Source: Paenibacillus sp. MBLB1832 (GTDB lineage Bacteria > Bacillota > Bacilli > Paenibacillales > NBRC-103111). From it: a stretch of DNA of 64,000 bases. Below, one piece after another: positions 15,680 through 23,350 of this stretch; the stretch's first letter is position 1, and each line of letters starts with the position of its first letter. Made by a program: the position numbers and the translations under genes. The notes under the pieces are model-generated. The model was not told the DNA's origin and made no database searches. It was given only the letters and a program-made list of their open reading frames with translations. The stretch lies in NCBI RefSeq assembly GCF_032271945.1, contig NZ_CP130319.1, forward strand, positions 4,793,001 to 4,857,000. The letters are read 5' to 3'.

Positions 15680-16105
15680 CTATATTCCTAATATTGATAT
15701 TTCTTTATATTCTTGTAGGTTCTTTAATATCCATGTCTGAAACTCTTCAATTAACATATATAAATTCTTACAATTCCTATCAAAATCTTTAACAAAGATA
15801 CTTTTAGAATCTTTAAAAAGGAAGCGTATATAATGCTCCAGTTCTTCTTCTCTTGGATTTTTTAAGAATTCTTTTACTTCATTTAGGTTGTAAATTATTC
15901 TATTCCATACTACAGAGTCAAGGCTAAAGAAACCATAATGATCATAATCTTTATATGCCTTTTCAATTGAAGGTTCAAAGTATGCAAATACTTGTTCATC
16001 AAAAAAAATAGAGTGATCATTCCAACATTTCCCTTCATACTTCCCTGGTAATACTTCAAAGTAACAGGTCCCTTCTAATTCTACTTTATCATTTATAATT
16101 TTAAT
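15680..16105 (-). CDS. Cassette ORF lacking a normal start codon (AUU start or frameshift)
   Basis: An uninterrupted frame of 141 residues without ATG, GTG or TTG at its start. The product reads KIINDKVELEGTCYFEV onward, is rich in Tyr/Phe/Glu, and ends in KNLQEYKEISILGI. An ATT at 16105 follows AAAGGA by about ten bases and could act as a rare AUU start. Alternatively, an ATG at 16115 (ATG ATT AAA CAT TAA) would enter this frame if one or two bases had been lost or gained, which would make the gene a recent frameshift mutant. Content and position argue that it is, or recently was, a real gene. Function unknown. Confidence 0.55.
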   Translation of the reverse strand: MKIINDKVELEGTCYFEVLPGKYEGKCWNDHSIFFDEQVFAYFEPSIEKAYKDYDHYGFFSLDSVVWNRIIYNLNEVKEFLKNPREEELEHYIRFLFKDSKSIFVKDFDRNCKNLYMLIEEFQTWILKNLQEYKEISILGI

Positions 16106-16157
16106 GTTTAATCATTCCTTTCTTAATAGGATTTATACAATGTTCCACACCGGTTTC

Positions 16158-16315
16158 TGATAACGTTGTTGTATTCACGAACCCGAGAGGCTTAAGGCGC
16201 GGCAGCGCCGGGTCGAAGACTTAGCCTCGCAGGGTTGTCTGCCTGATACGACTTCCTCGAAATCCCTCTGGCAGATCAAGGGGCGTAGCCCCGCAGCGTG
16301 AATACGGTGTTATCT
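16158..16315 (-). repeat. attC-like recombination site 21
   Basis: Left core TGATAAC, right core GTTATCT. Flank TTATCTGA pairs with TCAGATAA before site 22. By eye it is identical to site 28 apart from the left core, consistent with duplication of the whole cassette. Confidence 0.9.
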
Positions 16316-16808
16316 GATACTCCGATGATTAGCCCTAGCAAGATTTATTGATTTTGGTTTCTCCCCCCGTCCCTCGTTAGCAACTGCTCTCATAGTTTTT
16401 CTGATCTTCTATGATACCAGCGGACGTTTAGTGACTCTCTCTGCCAACGTTTATTCGTAACGTTCCACTACAGCAGCAGTCACGCACAACGAGTTAAAGG
16501 TCATAAGTTCTAAAAATACGGCGGACGTGAATGATCTTACTCCTCGAGAATCGTTCGCAACGTTCCGCCGCCGTTGAAGTTACACACGACAAGAAAAAGG
16601 ATTTAAGTTCTAAATTCGGCGGATGTGAATGATCTCAATCCTCGAATGTCAATCGTAACGTTCCACTACAGTTGATGTCATCGCCGTATCTATTTATTCG
16701 TTTTTCGTTTTTTAGGGGGGAGAAACCTTTGCATAGCTGAATATATTCAGCTATAAAAAATCAATAAAGCTTGCTCCAGGTTAGAATAATTTACACTTCA
16801 GGAGTTTC
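16316..16808. other. Gene-less cassette, family B copy 2
   Basis: No credible ORF. Same layout as 10286-10810: inverted ends around GGTTTCTCCCCCC and GGGGGGAGAAACC, with CGTAACGTTCC-type blocks about 100 bases apart between them. By eye it is identical to copy 3 at 21500-21992 over its full length and differs from copy 1 at scattered positions. Confidence 0.78.
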
Positions 16809-16969
16809 AGATAACGTTGTTGTATTCACGAACCCTCACTGGCTTAAGCCGCGTCAGCGGCGGGTCGAAGACTTAGCCAGTGCAGGGTTGTCTAGCCTGA
16901 TTCCGCTTCCTCGAAATCCCTCGGGCAGACCAAGGGGCGTAGCCCCGCAGCGTGAATACGGTGTTAGAT
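16809..16969 (-). repeat. attC-like recombination site 22
   Basis: Left core AGATAAC, right core GTTAGAT. Flank TTAGATGA pairs with TCATCTAA before site 23. First hairpin is the TCACTGGCTTAAG / TTAGCCAGTG variant also seen at site 14. Confidence 0.9.
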
Positions 16970-17004
16970 GATGCCATCTGACTTCATTGATATACAATCA
17001 ATAA

Positions 17005-17703
17005 TTATCTCCTTCCTTCTTTCATTTCACTTTCGTAGTATTCTAATTCTTTCTCCGCTGATATCCAGTATAGGGCTGTCTTTATTAATCTCTTTAAATC
17101 TGATATATCTTTGTCTTCCCACTTTTGAGTATAATGAGCATGGTCATTCCCTAACCATGATGCTCTTCTGGCTAAAAATTTTACTTTTTCATCAGTTACG
17201 TATTGTTCAATTACAGCATCGAATCTGTGATTATTTTTTATCTTTTCTGCCTCTTCAGGGAATCTAATAATGAGATAATCCTTAACTAAAAATTCTAACG
17301 CCTTCCTATAACCAAGACCACAAATCTGATCAAGCTTTCTCTCTTCAGCCTGTTTGGCTTGATTAAATATACTAACAAAATTTTCTGAGATTTCATTGAT
17401 GGGTTCAGAAAATTCTTCTTCTTTAAATTTAAAAGGACTACATCCCACATATTTTGGTAAAGAACTGTCATATATATTGAATAATGTATTCTTACTATAT
17501 ATTCCAAAAAACATCTCTAAACATGCTTTTCTTGGACATGCATAAACAACCCTTATGTTCCAATAATCATTCTTATGAAAATCATATCCGAATAAAATCT
17601 CTGGGTGAATTCCATGATGACAAAACGGACATGTGTCAGGAATTGTTAAATCCAATGAATCAATCTTCTTTTTGTCGATTACTGTGTAATTTTTATCTTC
17701 CAT
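17005..17703 (-). CDS. DUF4145-domain protein with zinc-ribbon-like N-terminus
   Basis: 232 residues. Near residue 25 is CPFCHHG and near residue 55 CPRKAC, so a C-x2-C / C-x4-C metal site is likely. The C-terminal half holds 'GLGYRKALEFLVKDYLI' and 'RASWLGNDHAHYTQKWEDKD', the two landmarks of DUF4145. DUF4145 domains occur in or beside restriction and other defence proteins and resemble nucleotide-binding HEPN-like helices, but their activity is not settled. ATG at 17703 with AAAGGAT upstream. A defence role is possible, not shown. Confidence 0.8.
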   Translation of the reverse strand: MEDKNYTVIDKKKIDSLDLTIPDTCPFCHHGIHPEILFGYDFHKNDYWNIRVVYACPRKACLEMFFGIYSKNTLFNIYDSSLPKYVGCSPFKFKEEEFSEPINEISENFVSIFNQAKQAEERKLDQICGLGYRKALEFLVKDYLIIRFPEEAEKIKNNHRFDAVIEQYVTDEKVKFLARRASWLGNDHAHYTQKWEDKDISDLKRLIKTALYWISAEKELEYYESEMKEGRR

Positions 17704-17729
17704 GTTTTATTATCCTTTCAGATGGTTTC

Positions 17730-17917
17730 ATCTAACGTTGTTGTATTCACGAACCCGAGAACCTTAAGGGAAGCATTGAGCCAAAAGCGAAGCTGGCTCC
17801 TGACCGGCCGCGACGCGGTTAGGTTTCGCAGAGGTTGTCTGCTGATTCCACTTCTTCGAAATGCCTCTTGCAGACCAAGGCCCCTTTAGGGGCCGCCGCG
17901 TGAATACGGTGTTATGT
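17730..17917 (-). repeat. attC-like recombination site 23 (longest variant)
   Basis: 188 bp. Left core ATCTAAC, right core GTTATGT. The first hairpin is much enlarged (GAGAACCTTAAG ... TTAGGTTTCGC, enclosing GAGCCAAAAGCGAAGCTGGCTC and GGCCGCGACGCGGTT), and the third is CCCCTTTAGGGG. Flank TTATGTGA pairs with TCACATAA before site 24. Confidence 0.87.
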
Positions 17918-17942
17918 GAAGTCCCTGTCTTCCTAGAGTTAC

Positions 17943-18362
17943 CTAATTATTCTTTAGACTTTCTAACCATTCATTATAAAAATCTAATTGTTCATCAATC
18001 GCTACATATTCTAGACTTGGGTCATAGTCAAAAATATCTACTACATCAGTTAATTTAGCTTGTTTGCCCTTCAATAGTTTATATGCCTTACTGCCTCCCA
18101 TAGAAATCTGCATTGGGGAGGGGTAGACATTTCTTGCTGCTCCATTACATTCCAATATCATCCCTTGGTCTTCCAATATTCTTCTTAGTTCTATTAGAGC
18201 TTCGAAGAAATACTCTTTCTGTATTGAAATAATATCATTGTTTGTATTTAGTTCTAATTTGACCTCATCTTTATTCGTACAAGCTTCTTCATAGATTATC
18301 ATTTCAGTGACAGAAACTTTATTATTGTTTATATACTTAATCCTTACAGTTTTTGCTTCCAT
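17943..18362 (-). CDS. Cassette protein of unknown function, 139 aa
   Basis: Soluble acidic protein; ATG at 18362 with AAAGG about 12 bases upstream. The middle contains 'LECNGAARNVYPSPMQISMGGSKAYKL', a glycine-rich motif seen in a family of small uncharacterised bacterial proteins, often annotated only as hypothetical and sometimes linked to immunity loci. The C-terminus is rich in Asp/Glu and aromatic residues. I do not assign a function. Confidence 0.6.
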   Translation of the reverse strand: MEAKTVRIKYINNNKVSVTEMIIYEEACTNKDEVKLELNTNNDIISIQKEYFFEALIELRRILEDQGMILECNGAARNVYPSPMQISMGGSKAYKLLKGKQAKLTDVVDIFDYDPSLEYVAIDEQLDFYNEWLESLKNN

Positions 18363-18427
18363 CTCATCTTCAGCCTTTCAAATTTATTGTGATTATTTTG
18401 ATTCAATATGGGTTTCACAGGGATTTC

Positions 18428-18588
18428 ACATAACGTTCTTGTATTCACGAACCCGAGAGGCTTAAAGGAGCGAAAGCGACTGGGTCGAAGACTTAGCCTC
18501 GCAGGAGTTGTCTGCCTGAGTCCGCTTCCCGAAATGCCTCGGGCAGACCGAGGAGCGTCAGCGACGATGCGTGAATATGGTGTTATGT
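18428..18588 (-). repeat. attC-like recombination site 24
   Basis: Left core ACATAAC, right core GTTATGT. Flank TTATGTGA pairs with TCACATAA before site 25. Third hairpin GGAGCGTCAGCGAC; right arm GCGTGAATATG. Confidence 0.89.
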
Positions 18589-18652
18589 GATGTTCGAGCC
18601 ATCTTCGAGTTTGCTACCAACCGTCCTTTTTACTTCTCGAATTTACGTAGAA

Positions 18653-18991
18653 CTATATTATTATCTGTATTTTGTTCTTCCTAACTCGATTAACGATAAA
18701 CACTACCATTCCATTAATTACTGGTAAGGATAACCATAATAATGGCACTGTGTAAAAAGAAATTGCACTATCCCAATCATAGGTCAAGTAACCAAGCACT
18801 TTATGGAAATACCAAATATCAATTATCCATATAGTTGGAATTTGTATAATCGCTATTGGATACGTAAATTTTCGTCTCCAGGACTTTGATAGAATGTAGC
18901 CATTAAAAGCCGCCAATATAACTAAAAAAGTTAGTAGACCAAAGGGTGGCTTAAGTAATCCGGTGAACCACATATTGAAAATAGGGGTCAT
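18653..18991 (-). CDS. Three-helix membrane protein, cassette gene, unknown
   Basis: 112 residues; ATG at 18991 with GAGGAGG six bases upstream. Hydrophobic segments at about residues 15-34, 43-66 and 80-101 suggest three helices, with a basic C-terminus (RVRKNKIQIII). Rich in Trp and Pro. Resembles generic small membrane proteins of Bacillales; no function can be inferred. Confidence 0.58.
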   Translation of the reverse strand: MTPIFNMWFTGLLKPPFGLLTFLVILAAFNGYILSKSWRRKFTYPIAIIQIPTIWIIDIWYFHKVLGYLTYDWDSAISFYTVPLLWLSLPVINGMVVFIVNRVRKNKIQIII

Positions 18992-19069
18992 TAGGTCCTC
19001 CTCTAAATTATTTTTTTATTATTGAATAACTTTTGGTCTTCATAGTTTCTAATAATATGCTCGAATTTC

Positions 19070-19231
19070 ACATAACGTTGTTGTATTCACGAACCCGAGA
19101 GGCTTAAAGGAGCGTAGCGACTGGGTCGAAGACTTAGCCTCGCAGGAGTTGTCTGCCTGATTCTACCTCCTCGAAAATACTTCTGGCAGACCAAGGGCCG
19201 TCAGGCCCGCCGCGTGAATACGGTGTTATAC
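19070..19231 (-). repeat. attC-like recombination site 25
   Basis: Left core ACATAAC, right core GTTATAC. Flank TTATACGC pairs with GCGTATAA before site 26, a different sequence from its neighbours yet still matched. Confidence 0.9.
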
Positions 19232-19324
19232 GCTGCCCCGACTTCTTCGAGTATACTTTCAAAACATGGGTTTTAATTCTTTACAGCCATTGAACTTGGT
19301 ACTATCCAAATGTTATTGTTTGCC

Positions 19325-19750
19325 TTACTGAAACTGCAATTTTATTTGTCCGATTTCATTTTGTTTAAGTCTTTTATAGTTAGTTCCCATTCCCACGATA
19401 CTCTTTCCTGGCATAAACGGTATAGGGTAGATATTCCTATTATTAATTATATCGAAGTATTCATGTACTCTAATTGTATCTCCTGGTTTTAAAACGATTT
19501 CATTATTTGAACTAATAATTTTTTGAATTGTTATTTCAGTTTCTACCATTCTGTCATTAATAAATTGTTTTCCTGTTCCTATTGCTTCTACTTCAGCATC
19601 AATCTGTGCTGGAAAAAAATCATATATACCATAAGTAACTTGTTTCTTATCAAGAATTAGATACTTATCTGCAATGCAATACACTGCAACGACTGTAATT
19701 AAAGTAGCTAACAAGACTTTGAAGAATATCTTTGTGGGTTTTAATTTCAT
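19325..19750 (-). CDS. Exported or membrane-anchored cassette protein, unknown
   Basis: 141 residues with a basic start (MKLKPTKIFFK) and one hydrophobic segment at about residues 10-27, which may be an uncleaved anchor. The rest is a beta-rich extracytoplasmic domain ('EIVLKPGDTIRVHEYFDI' near residues 83-100) of the sort seen in small secreted proteins. ATG at 19750 with AAAGGA upstream. No family recognised. Confidence 0.6.
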   Translation of the reverse strand: MKLKPTKIFFKVLLATLITVVAVYCIADKYLILDKKQVTYGIYDFFPAQIDAEVEAIGTGKQFINDRMVETEITIQKIISSNNEIVLKPGDTIRVHEYFDIINNRNIYPIPFMPGKSIVGMGTNYKRLKQNEIGQIKLQFQ

Positions 19751-19787
19751 TTTTTAGTCCTTTTAATTTATTGGGTTTCGGGGTTGC

Positions 19788-19948
19788 GTATAACGTTGTT
19801 GTATTCACGAACCCGAGAGGCTTAAAGGAGCGCTAGCGACTGGGTCGAAGACTTAGCCTCGCAGTGGTTGTCTGCCTGATACGACTTCCTCGAAATTCCT
19901 CGGGCAGACCAAGGGGCGTAGCCCCGCGGCGTGAATACGGTGTTATAT
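19788..19948 (-). repeat. attC-like recombination site 26
   Basis: Left core GTATAAC, right core GTTATAT. Flank TTATATGA pairs with TCATATAA before site 27. Confidence 0.9.
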
Positions 19949-20021
19949 GATGGATTGGCCCCACTTCTTTGAATAGAGACAGGACGTCGGCCCACATTGA
20001 ATTTATATTCTTATAAGAGTT

Positions 20022-20540
20022 TTAATACATTCTTGATTTATCCAATCTTATTGAATACACCTTATTGTCCACCATGCAAAATTCTAGTGCTCGTTTATTT
20101 CTCTTATCTATATATCCTATAATCATGAAGCCTTGTTCAAATCTTTCATAATATTGATACCCATACTGTTCTAATATTGTATTCAGATCATTTCCTATAG
20201 ATATTCCTTTATTGGTTTTAAAATTATTTGAATAAGTTGCAATCCTTATAATCAAGTCATCATTTTTTTCTGTTGCTACATCCATTCCTTTGTTTGATCG
20301 ATAGTAGTTAAATAAGGCATTTTCTAGACTTTTAAGTTCTCCGACATTATTTAAGAACTCCTCAGACTTTATCGATTGATTTAACTTTACTCCCGAAATA
20401 TTCTCGTTAGTAAGATCTGTACTGGTCGTTGTATAATATTTTAATGTCCTAAATCCCAAATCAAAGTACGAATTTATGCCGATTCCTAAACTTACGATGA
20501 TGATCGTAATAATTGCAAATATCTTCAGTTTTTTTCGCAT
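20022..20540 (-). CDS. Membrane-anchored cassette protein, paralogue of 3672-4235
   Basis: 172 residues: basic start, a transmembrane helix at about residues 5-24, then an extracytoplasmic domain ending in 'LEFCMVDNKVYSIRLDKSRMY'. It is nearly the same protein as that at 3672-4235, with a handful of substitutions and without the ~14-residue duplicated segment. The sequence from the attC into the gene is also shared ('GGACGTCGGCCCACATTGAA' downstream of both). ATG at 20540. Function unknown; two copies in one array show duplication of the whole cassette. Confidence 0.65.
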   Translation of the reverse strand: MRKKLKIFAIITIIIVSLGIGINSYFDLGFRTLKYYTTTSTDLTNENISGVKLNQSIKSEEFLNNVGELKSLENALFNYYRSNKGMDVATEKNDDLIIRIATYSNNFKTNKGISIGNDLNTILEQYGYQYYERFEQGFMIIGYIDKRNKRALEFCMVDNKVYSIRLDKSRMY

Positions 20541-20620
20541 TAATCTTTTCCAACTTTCTTCAAGCAACAGGACGTTGCGAACGAGATACTTTCAAATAGT
20601 CACTTTGGGGCCAATCTTTC

Positions 20621-20782
20621 ATATAACGTTGTTGTATTCACGAAACCGAGAGGCTTAAAGGAGCGTTAGCGACTGGGTCGAAGACTTAGCCTCGCAGGGA
20701 TTGTCTGCCTGAATAACTTCCTCGAAATCCCTCGGGCAGACCAAGGGAGCGTAGCGACCGCAGCGTGAATACGGTGTTAGGT
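20621..20782 (-). repeat. attC-like recombination site 27
   Basis: Left core ATATAAC, right core GTTAGGT. Flank TTAGGTGA pairs with TCACCTAA before site 28. Third hairpin GGGAGCGTAGCGACC. Confidence 0.9.
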
Positions 20783-20809
20783 GATGTTCGGGCCATCTTC
20801 GAATTACAA

Positions 20810-21280
20810 TCACAGTATTTCTTTTCTTCTATTTTTTAATTTATTGAATCCATAATCAATTAATATAGCTAATACAGTGAAGATAGTTATTAAAATAATA
20901 AAAAAAACTGCAGCCCAGCCAGCAGCACCAACATCATCTTTCTTAAGATCTAAAATAGAACTATGAATTTGATTGAAGAAGAATACTAATCCAAACATCA
21001 ATAGTGTAAATCCAATGAATTTCCTACTAATAAAACAAATTGTTGATATTATTAATACAATAAGTAATGGGGGAATGATCATAACATGTAAATCTCGAAT
21101 AATTTTCGGATTATAAAGGGGCTTAATTATTAAAATTAGCATTAATAGAAAATACACTAATCCAGTTATAATCATTTTTATGGTTTTTGATTTATTTAGT
21201 TTATAGTCATTTACAATTGATCTGACCGATAAGTATAAATAGAAACATAGACCGAGAACTGGTAATACTAAGATTTCCAT
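20810..21280 (-). CDS. Multi-helix membrane protein, cassette gene, unknown
   Basis: 156 residues from an ATG at 21280 with GGGAG eight bases upstream. The frame is open to 21343, inside the next attC, but no ribosome binding site supports that start. Four or five hydrophobic segments cover about residues 3-18, 33-55, 66-82, 88-105 and 122-145. The C-terminus is basic (NKLKNRRKEIL). No family recognised. Confidence 0.58.
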   Translation of the reverse strand: MEILVLPVLGLCFYLYLSVRSIVNDYKLNKSKTIKMIITGLVYFLLMLILIIKPLYNPKIIRDLHVMIIPPLLIVLIISTICFISRKFIGFTLLMFGLVFFFNQIHSSILDLKKDDVGAAGWAAVFFIILITIFTVLAILIDYGFNKLKNRRKEIL

Positions 21281-21341
21281 ATCTAATTCTCCCTTAGTAA
21301 AAGTACTAATTGAATCATTTTTCATAATTTGCCCGAATTTC

Positions 21342-21499
21342 ACCTAACGTTGTTGTATTCACGAACCCGAGAGGCTTAAGGCGCGGCAGCGCCGGGTCGA
21401 AGACTTAGCCTCGCAGGGTTGTCTGCCTGATACGACTTCCTCGAAATCCCTCTGGCAGATCAAGGGGCGTAGCCCCGCAGCGTGAATACGGTGTTATCT
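21342..21499 (-). repeat. attC-like recombination site 28 (first cassette)
   Basis: Left core ACCTAAC, right core GTTATCT. Flank TTATCTGA pairs with the TCAGATAA at the attI-like junction 21991-21998. It is the attC of the cassette closest to the recombinase gene. Confidence 0.9.
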
Positions 21500-21992
21500 G
21501 ATACTCCGATGATTAGCCCTAGCAAGATTTATTGATTTTGGTTTCTCCCCCCGTCCCTCGTTAGCAACTGCTCTCATAGTTTTTCTGATCTTCTATGATA
21601 CCAGCGGACGTTTAGTGACTCTCTCTGCCAACGTTTATTCGTAACGTTCCACTACAGCAGCAGTCACGCACAACGAGTTAAAGGTCATAAGTTCTAAAAA
21701 TACGGCGGACGTGAATGATCTTACTCCTCGAGAATCGTTCGCAACGTTCCGCCGCCGTTGAAGTTACACACGACAAGAAAAAGGATTTAAGTTCTAAATT
21801 CGGCGGATGTGAATGATCTCAATCCTCGAATGTCAATCGTAACGTTCCACTACAGTTGATGTCATCGCCGTATCTATTTATTCGTTTTTCGTTTTTTAGG
21901 GGGGAGAAACCTTTGCATAGCTGAATATATTCAGCTATAAAAAATCAATAAAGCTTGCTCCAGGTTAGAATAATTTACACTTCAGGAGTTTC
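21500..21992. other. Gene-less cassette, family B copy 3, in first array position
   Basis: No credible ORF. By eye it is identical to 16316-16808, including the attached attC. It sits between attC 28 and the attI-like junction, the place where newly captured cassettes enter integrons. This suggests it is a recent re-insertion of the interior copy. Confidence 0.8.
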
Positions 21993-22070
21993 AGATAACT
22001 TCTAATTTACGAACCCGTTTTCGTTATTTATGCCAAAATGAGATGTTATGCGTAGTTGGGTTCGTGTAAA
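21993..22070 (-). other. attI-like junction of the cassette array
   Basis: AGATAAC at 21993-21999 is the last cassette core and reads GTTATCT on the minus strand. To its right the sequence TTCTAATTTACGAACCCG resembles the start of an attC left arm, but no full attC follows. Instead AATTTACGAACCC at about 22004-22016 pairs with GGGTTCGTGTAAATT at about 22058-22072, with GTTATGCG inside. It lies between the first cassette and the stop codon of the recombinase gene. By position it should be the primary insertion site. Confidence 0.6.
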
Positions 22071-22071
22071 T

Positions 22072-23192
22072 TTATTTTGGCGGATTGTTATTGATACCCA
22101 TTATACGTTCAAGTGGGCTTTGTATTTGTCTGGCGTCCCTAATGCTAACGTGGGTGTAGATTTCAGTTGTTTTAGAACTTTGATGCCCTAATAGCTCTTG
22201 GATATAACGCAGGTCCGTACCTCCTTCCAATAAATGAGTGGCAAAAGAGTGTCGCAAAGTGTGGACACTTACTTTCTTTCGAATGTTGGCAACTTGTTTC
22301 GCTCTTTCGAATACTTTTTGAACACTTCGTTCTGTTATATGTGTACCAGGTTCCATTCCTGGGAAAAGCTACTTTTCAGGTCTGTTCTGACGAACGTATT
22401 CTCGAAGAAGTACTAAAGCAGAAGCTGAAAGAACTGTATAGCGATCCTTCTTACCTTGGCTTGACGAACGTGAATCACCATTCGTTTACTGTCAATGTCA
22501 CGAATTTGAAGTCGTACAATTTCACCTACTCTTAAACCAGATGAATAAGCCAAATAAAGCAGAGACTTGTGCTTCAAATTAGAGAGGGCATTAATAATGT
22601 GAAGCACTTCTTCTGGATGAAGAATTTCCGGTAGTTTCTTTTCCTTCTTGGGCCTGGGAAGCGTGTAATTTAAATCATGTCGAGCACATACTTCTTTTAG
22701 GAAATACTTGATTGCACTAATCGCCTGGTTCACGTAAGAATGCGAGTTTTCTTTTTCAAGTAAATGCAGGAGATATTGTTCCACCTGCTCTTGCTCAATT
22801 CGCTGAATATCAACTTTTAAAAAAGTTAATAAACGCAAACAGTGGCTGCAATATGCTTTTTGCGTTCGAACACTAAACCCATTAAGCTTTAGCACTCCTC
22901 TTAGCCTGTCTAATAACTCGTTTGGATCCATTGGAATTACTAAACGATACCGTTCAAGAAGTATTGGGTATTGTTCGATTAAATGAGGGTCTACTGTCAC
23001 TTGACAATCTTGAAATAAGTTGGTGAACGCTTCAACGCAAGGATTCTCATTGGGAATGGTCCAATATTTTCTTTCAGGAACCCATCTTCTACCAGGAAGC
23101 TTCTTAGTGAGTTCAACCCATTTCCGATCAAAAGTTTTGGGAAATTCAATACTAACAATAGCCGAATTAATTTTTCTAAGATAAATAGACAA
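22072..23192 (-). pseudogene. Tyrosine recombinase (array integrase candidate), inactivated
   Basis: The start is a TTG at 23192 behind GGAGGGG. If repaired it would encode about 373 residues. An N-terminal ~90-residue region has a 'PGRRWVPERKYWTIP' motif not found in classical IntI. A SAM-like core-binding domain follows ('FSVRTQKAYCSH ... NQAISAIKYFLKEV'), then the catalytic domain with GLRVGEIVRLQ (Arg), [15 protein letters not shown] (His-x2-Arg), LGHQS (His) and EIYTHVS (Tyr). Between the lysine hairpin and His-x2-Arg the repaired sequence goes straight through 'LREYVRQNRPEK-LFPG', without the extra LP-AL-RKYP-type segment typical of IntI. Two lesions: one missing G near 22455 (AAGGTAAG where AAGGGTAAG is expected), and a TAG at 22371-22369 in place of the Trp codon in the expected WLFPG. 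Transcribed toward and in the same direction as the cassettes. Confidence 0.88.
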
Positions 23193-23243
23193 GGATTCCC
23201 CTCCAAACAATTTCGATTAAACCCAAAAAATTCCTCTAAAATA

Positions 23244-23283
23244 CAAAAAAAGGACAGATATACCGGAAGGGTATGTCTGTCCC
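23244..23283 (-). terminator. Intrinsic terminator of the glycoside hydrolase gene
   Basis: On the minus strand, GGGACAGACATACC, a short CTTCC loop and GGTATATCTGTCC are followed by a run of seven T. It separates the hydrolase gene from the recombinase pseudogene. Confidence 0.8.
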
Positions 23284-23350
23284 AATTCTTTTGGATACGT
23301 CCATGATAATATACACAGAAGGAAATGTAAATTATTGTATGTTCGGTATA

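Noticed and set aside
325-21999. CRISPR array
   Set aside because: Repeats are about 160 bp with paired arms, and the intervals are 400-1000 bases and hold genes. There are no short uniform spacers and no cas genes.
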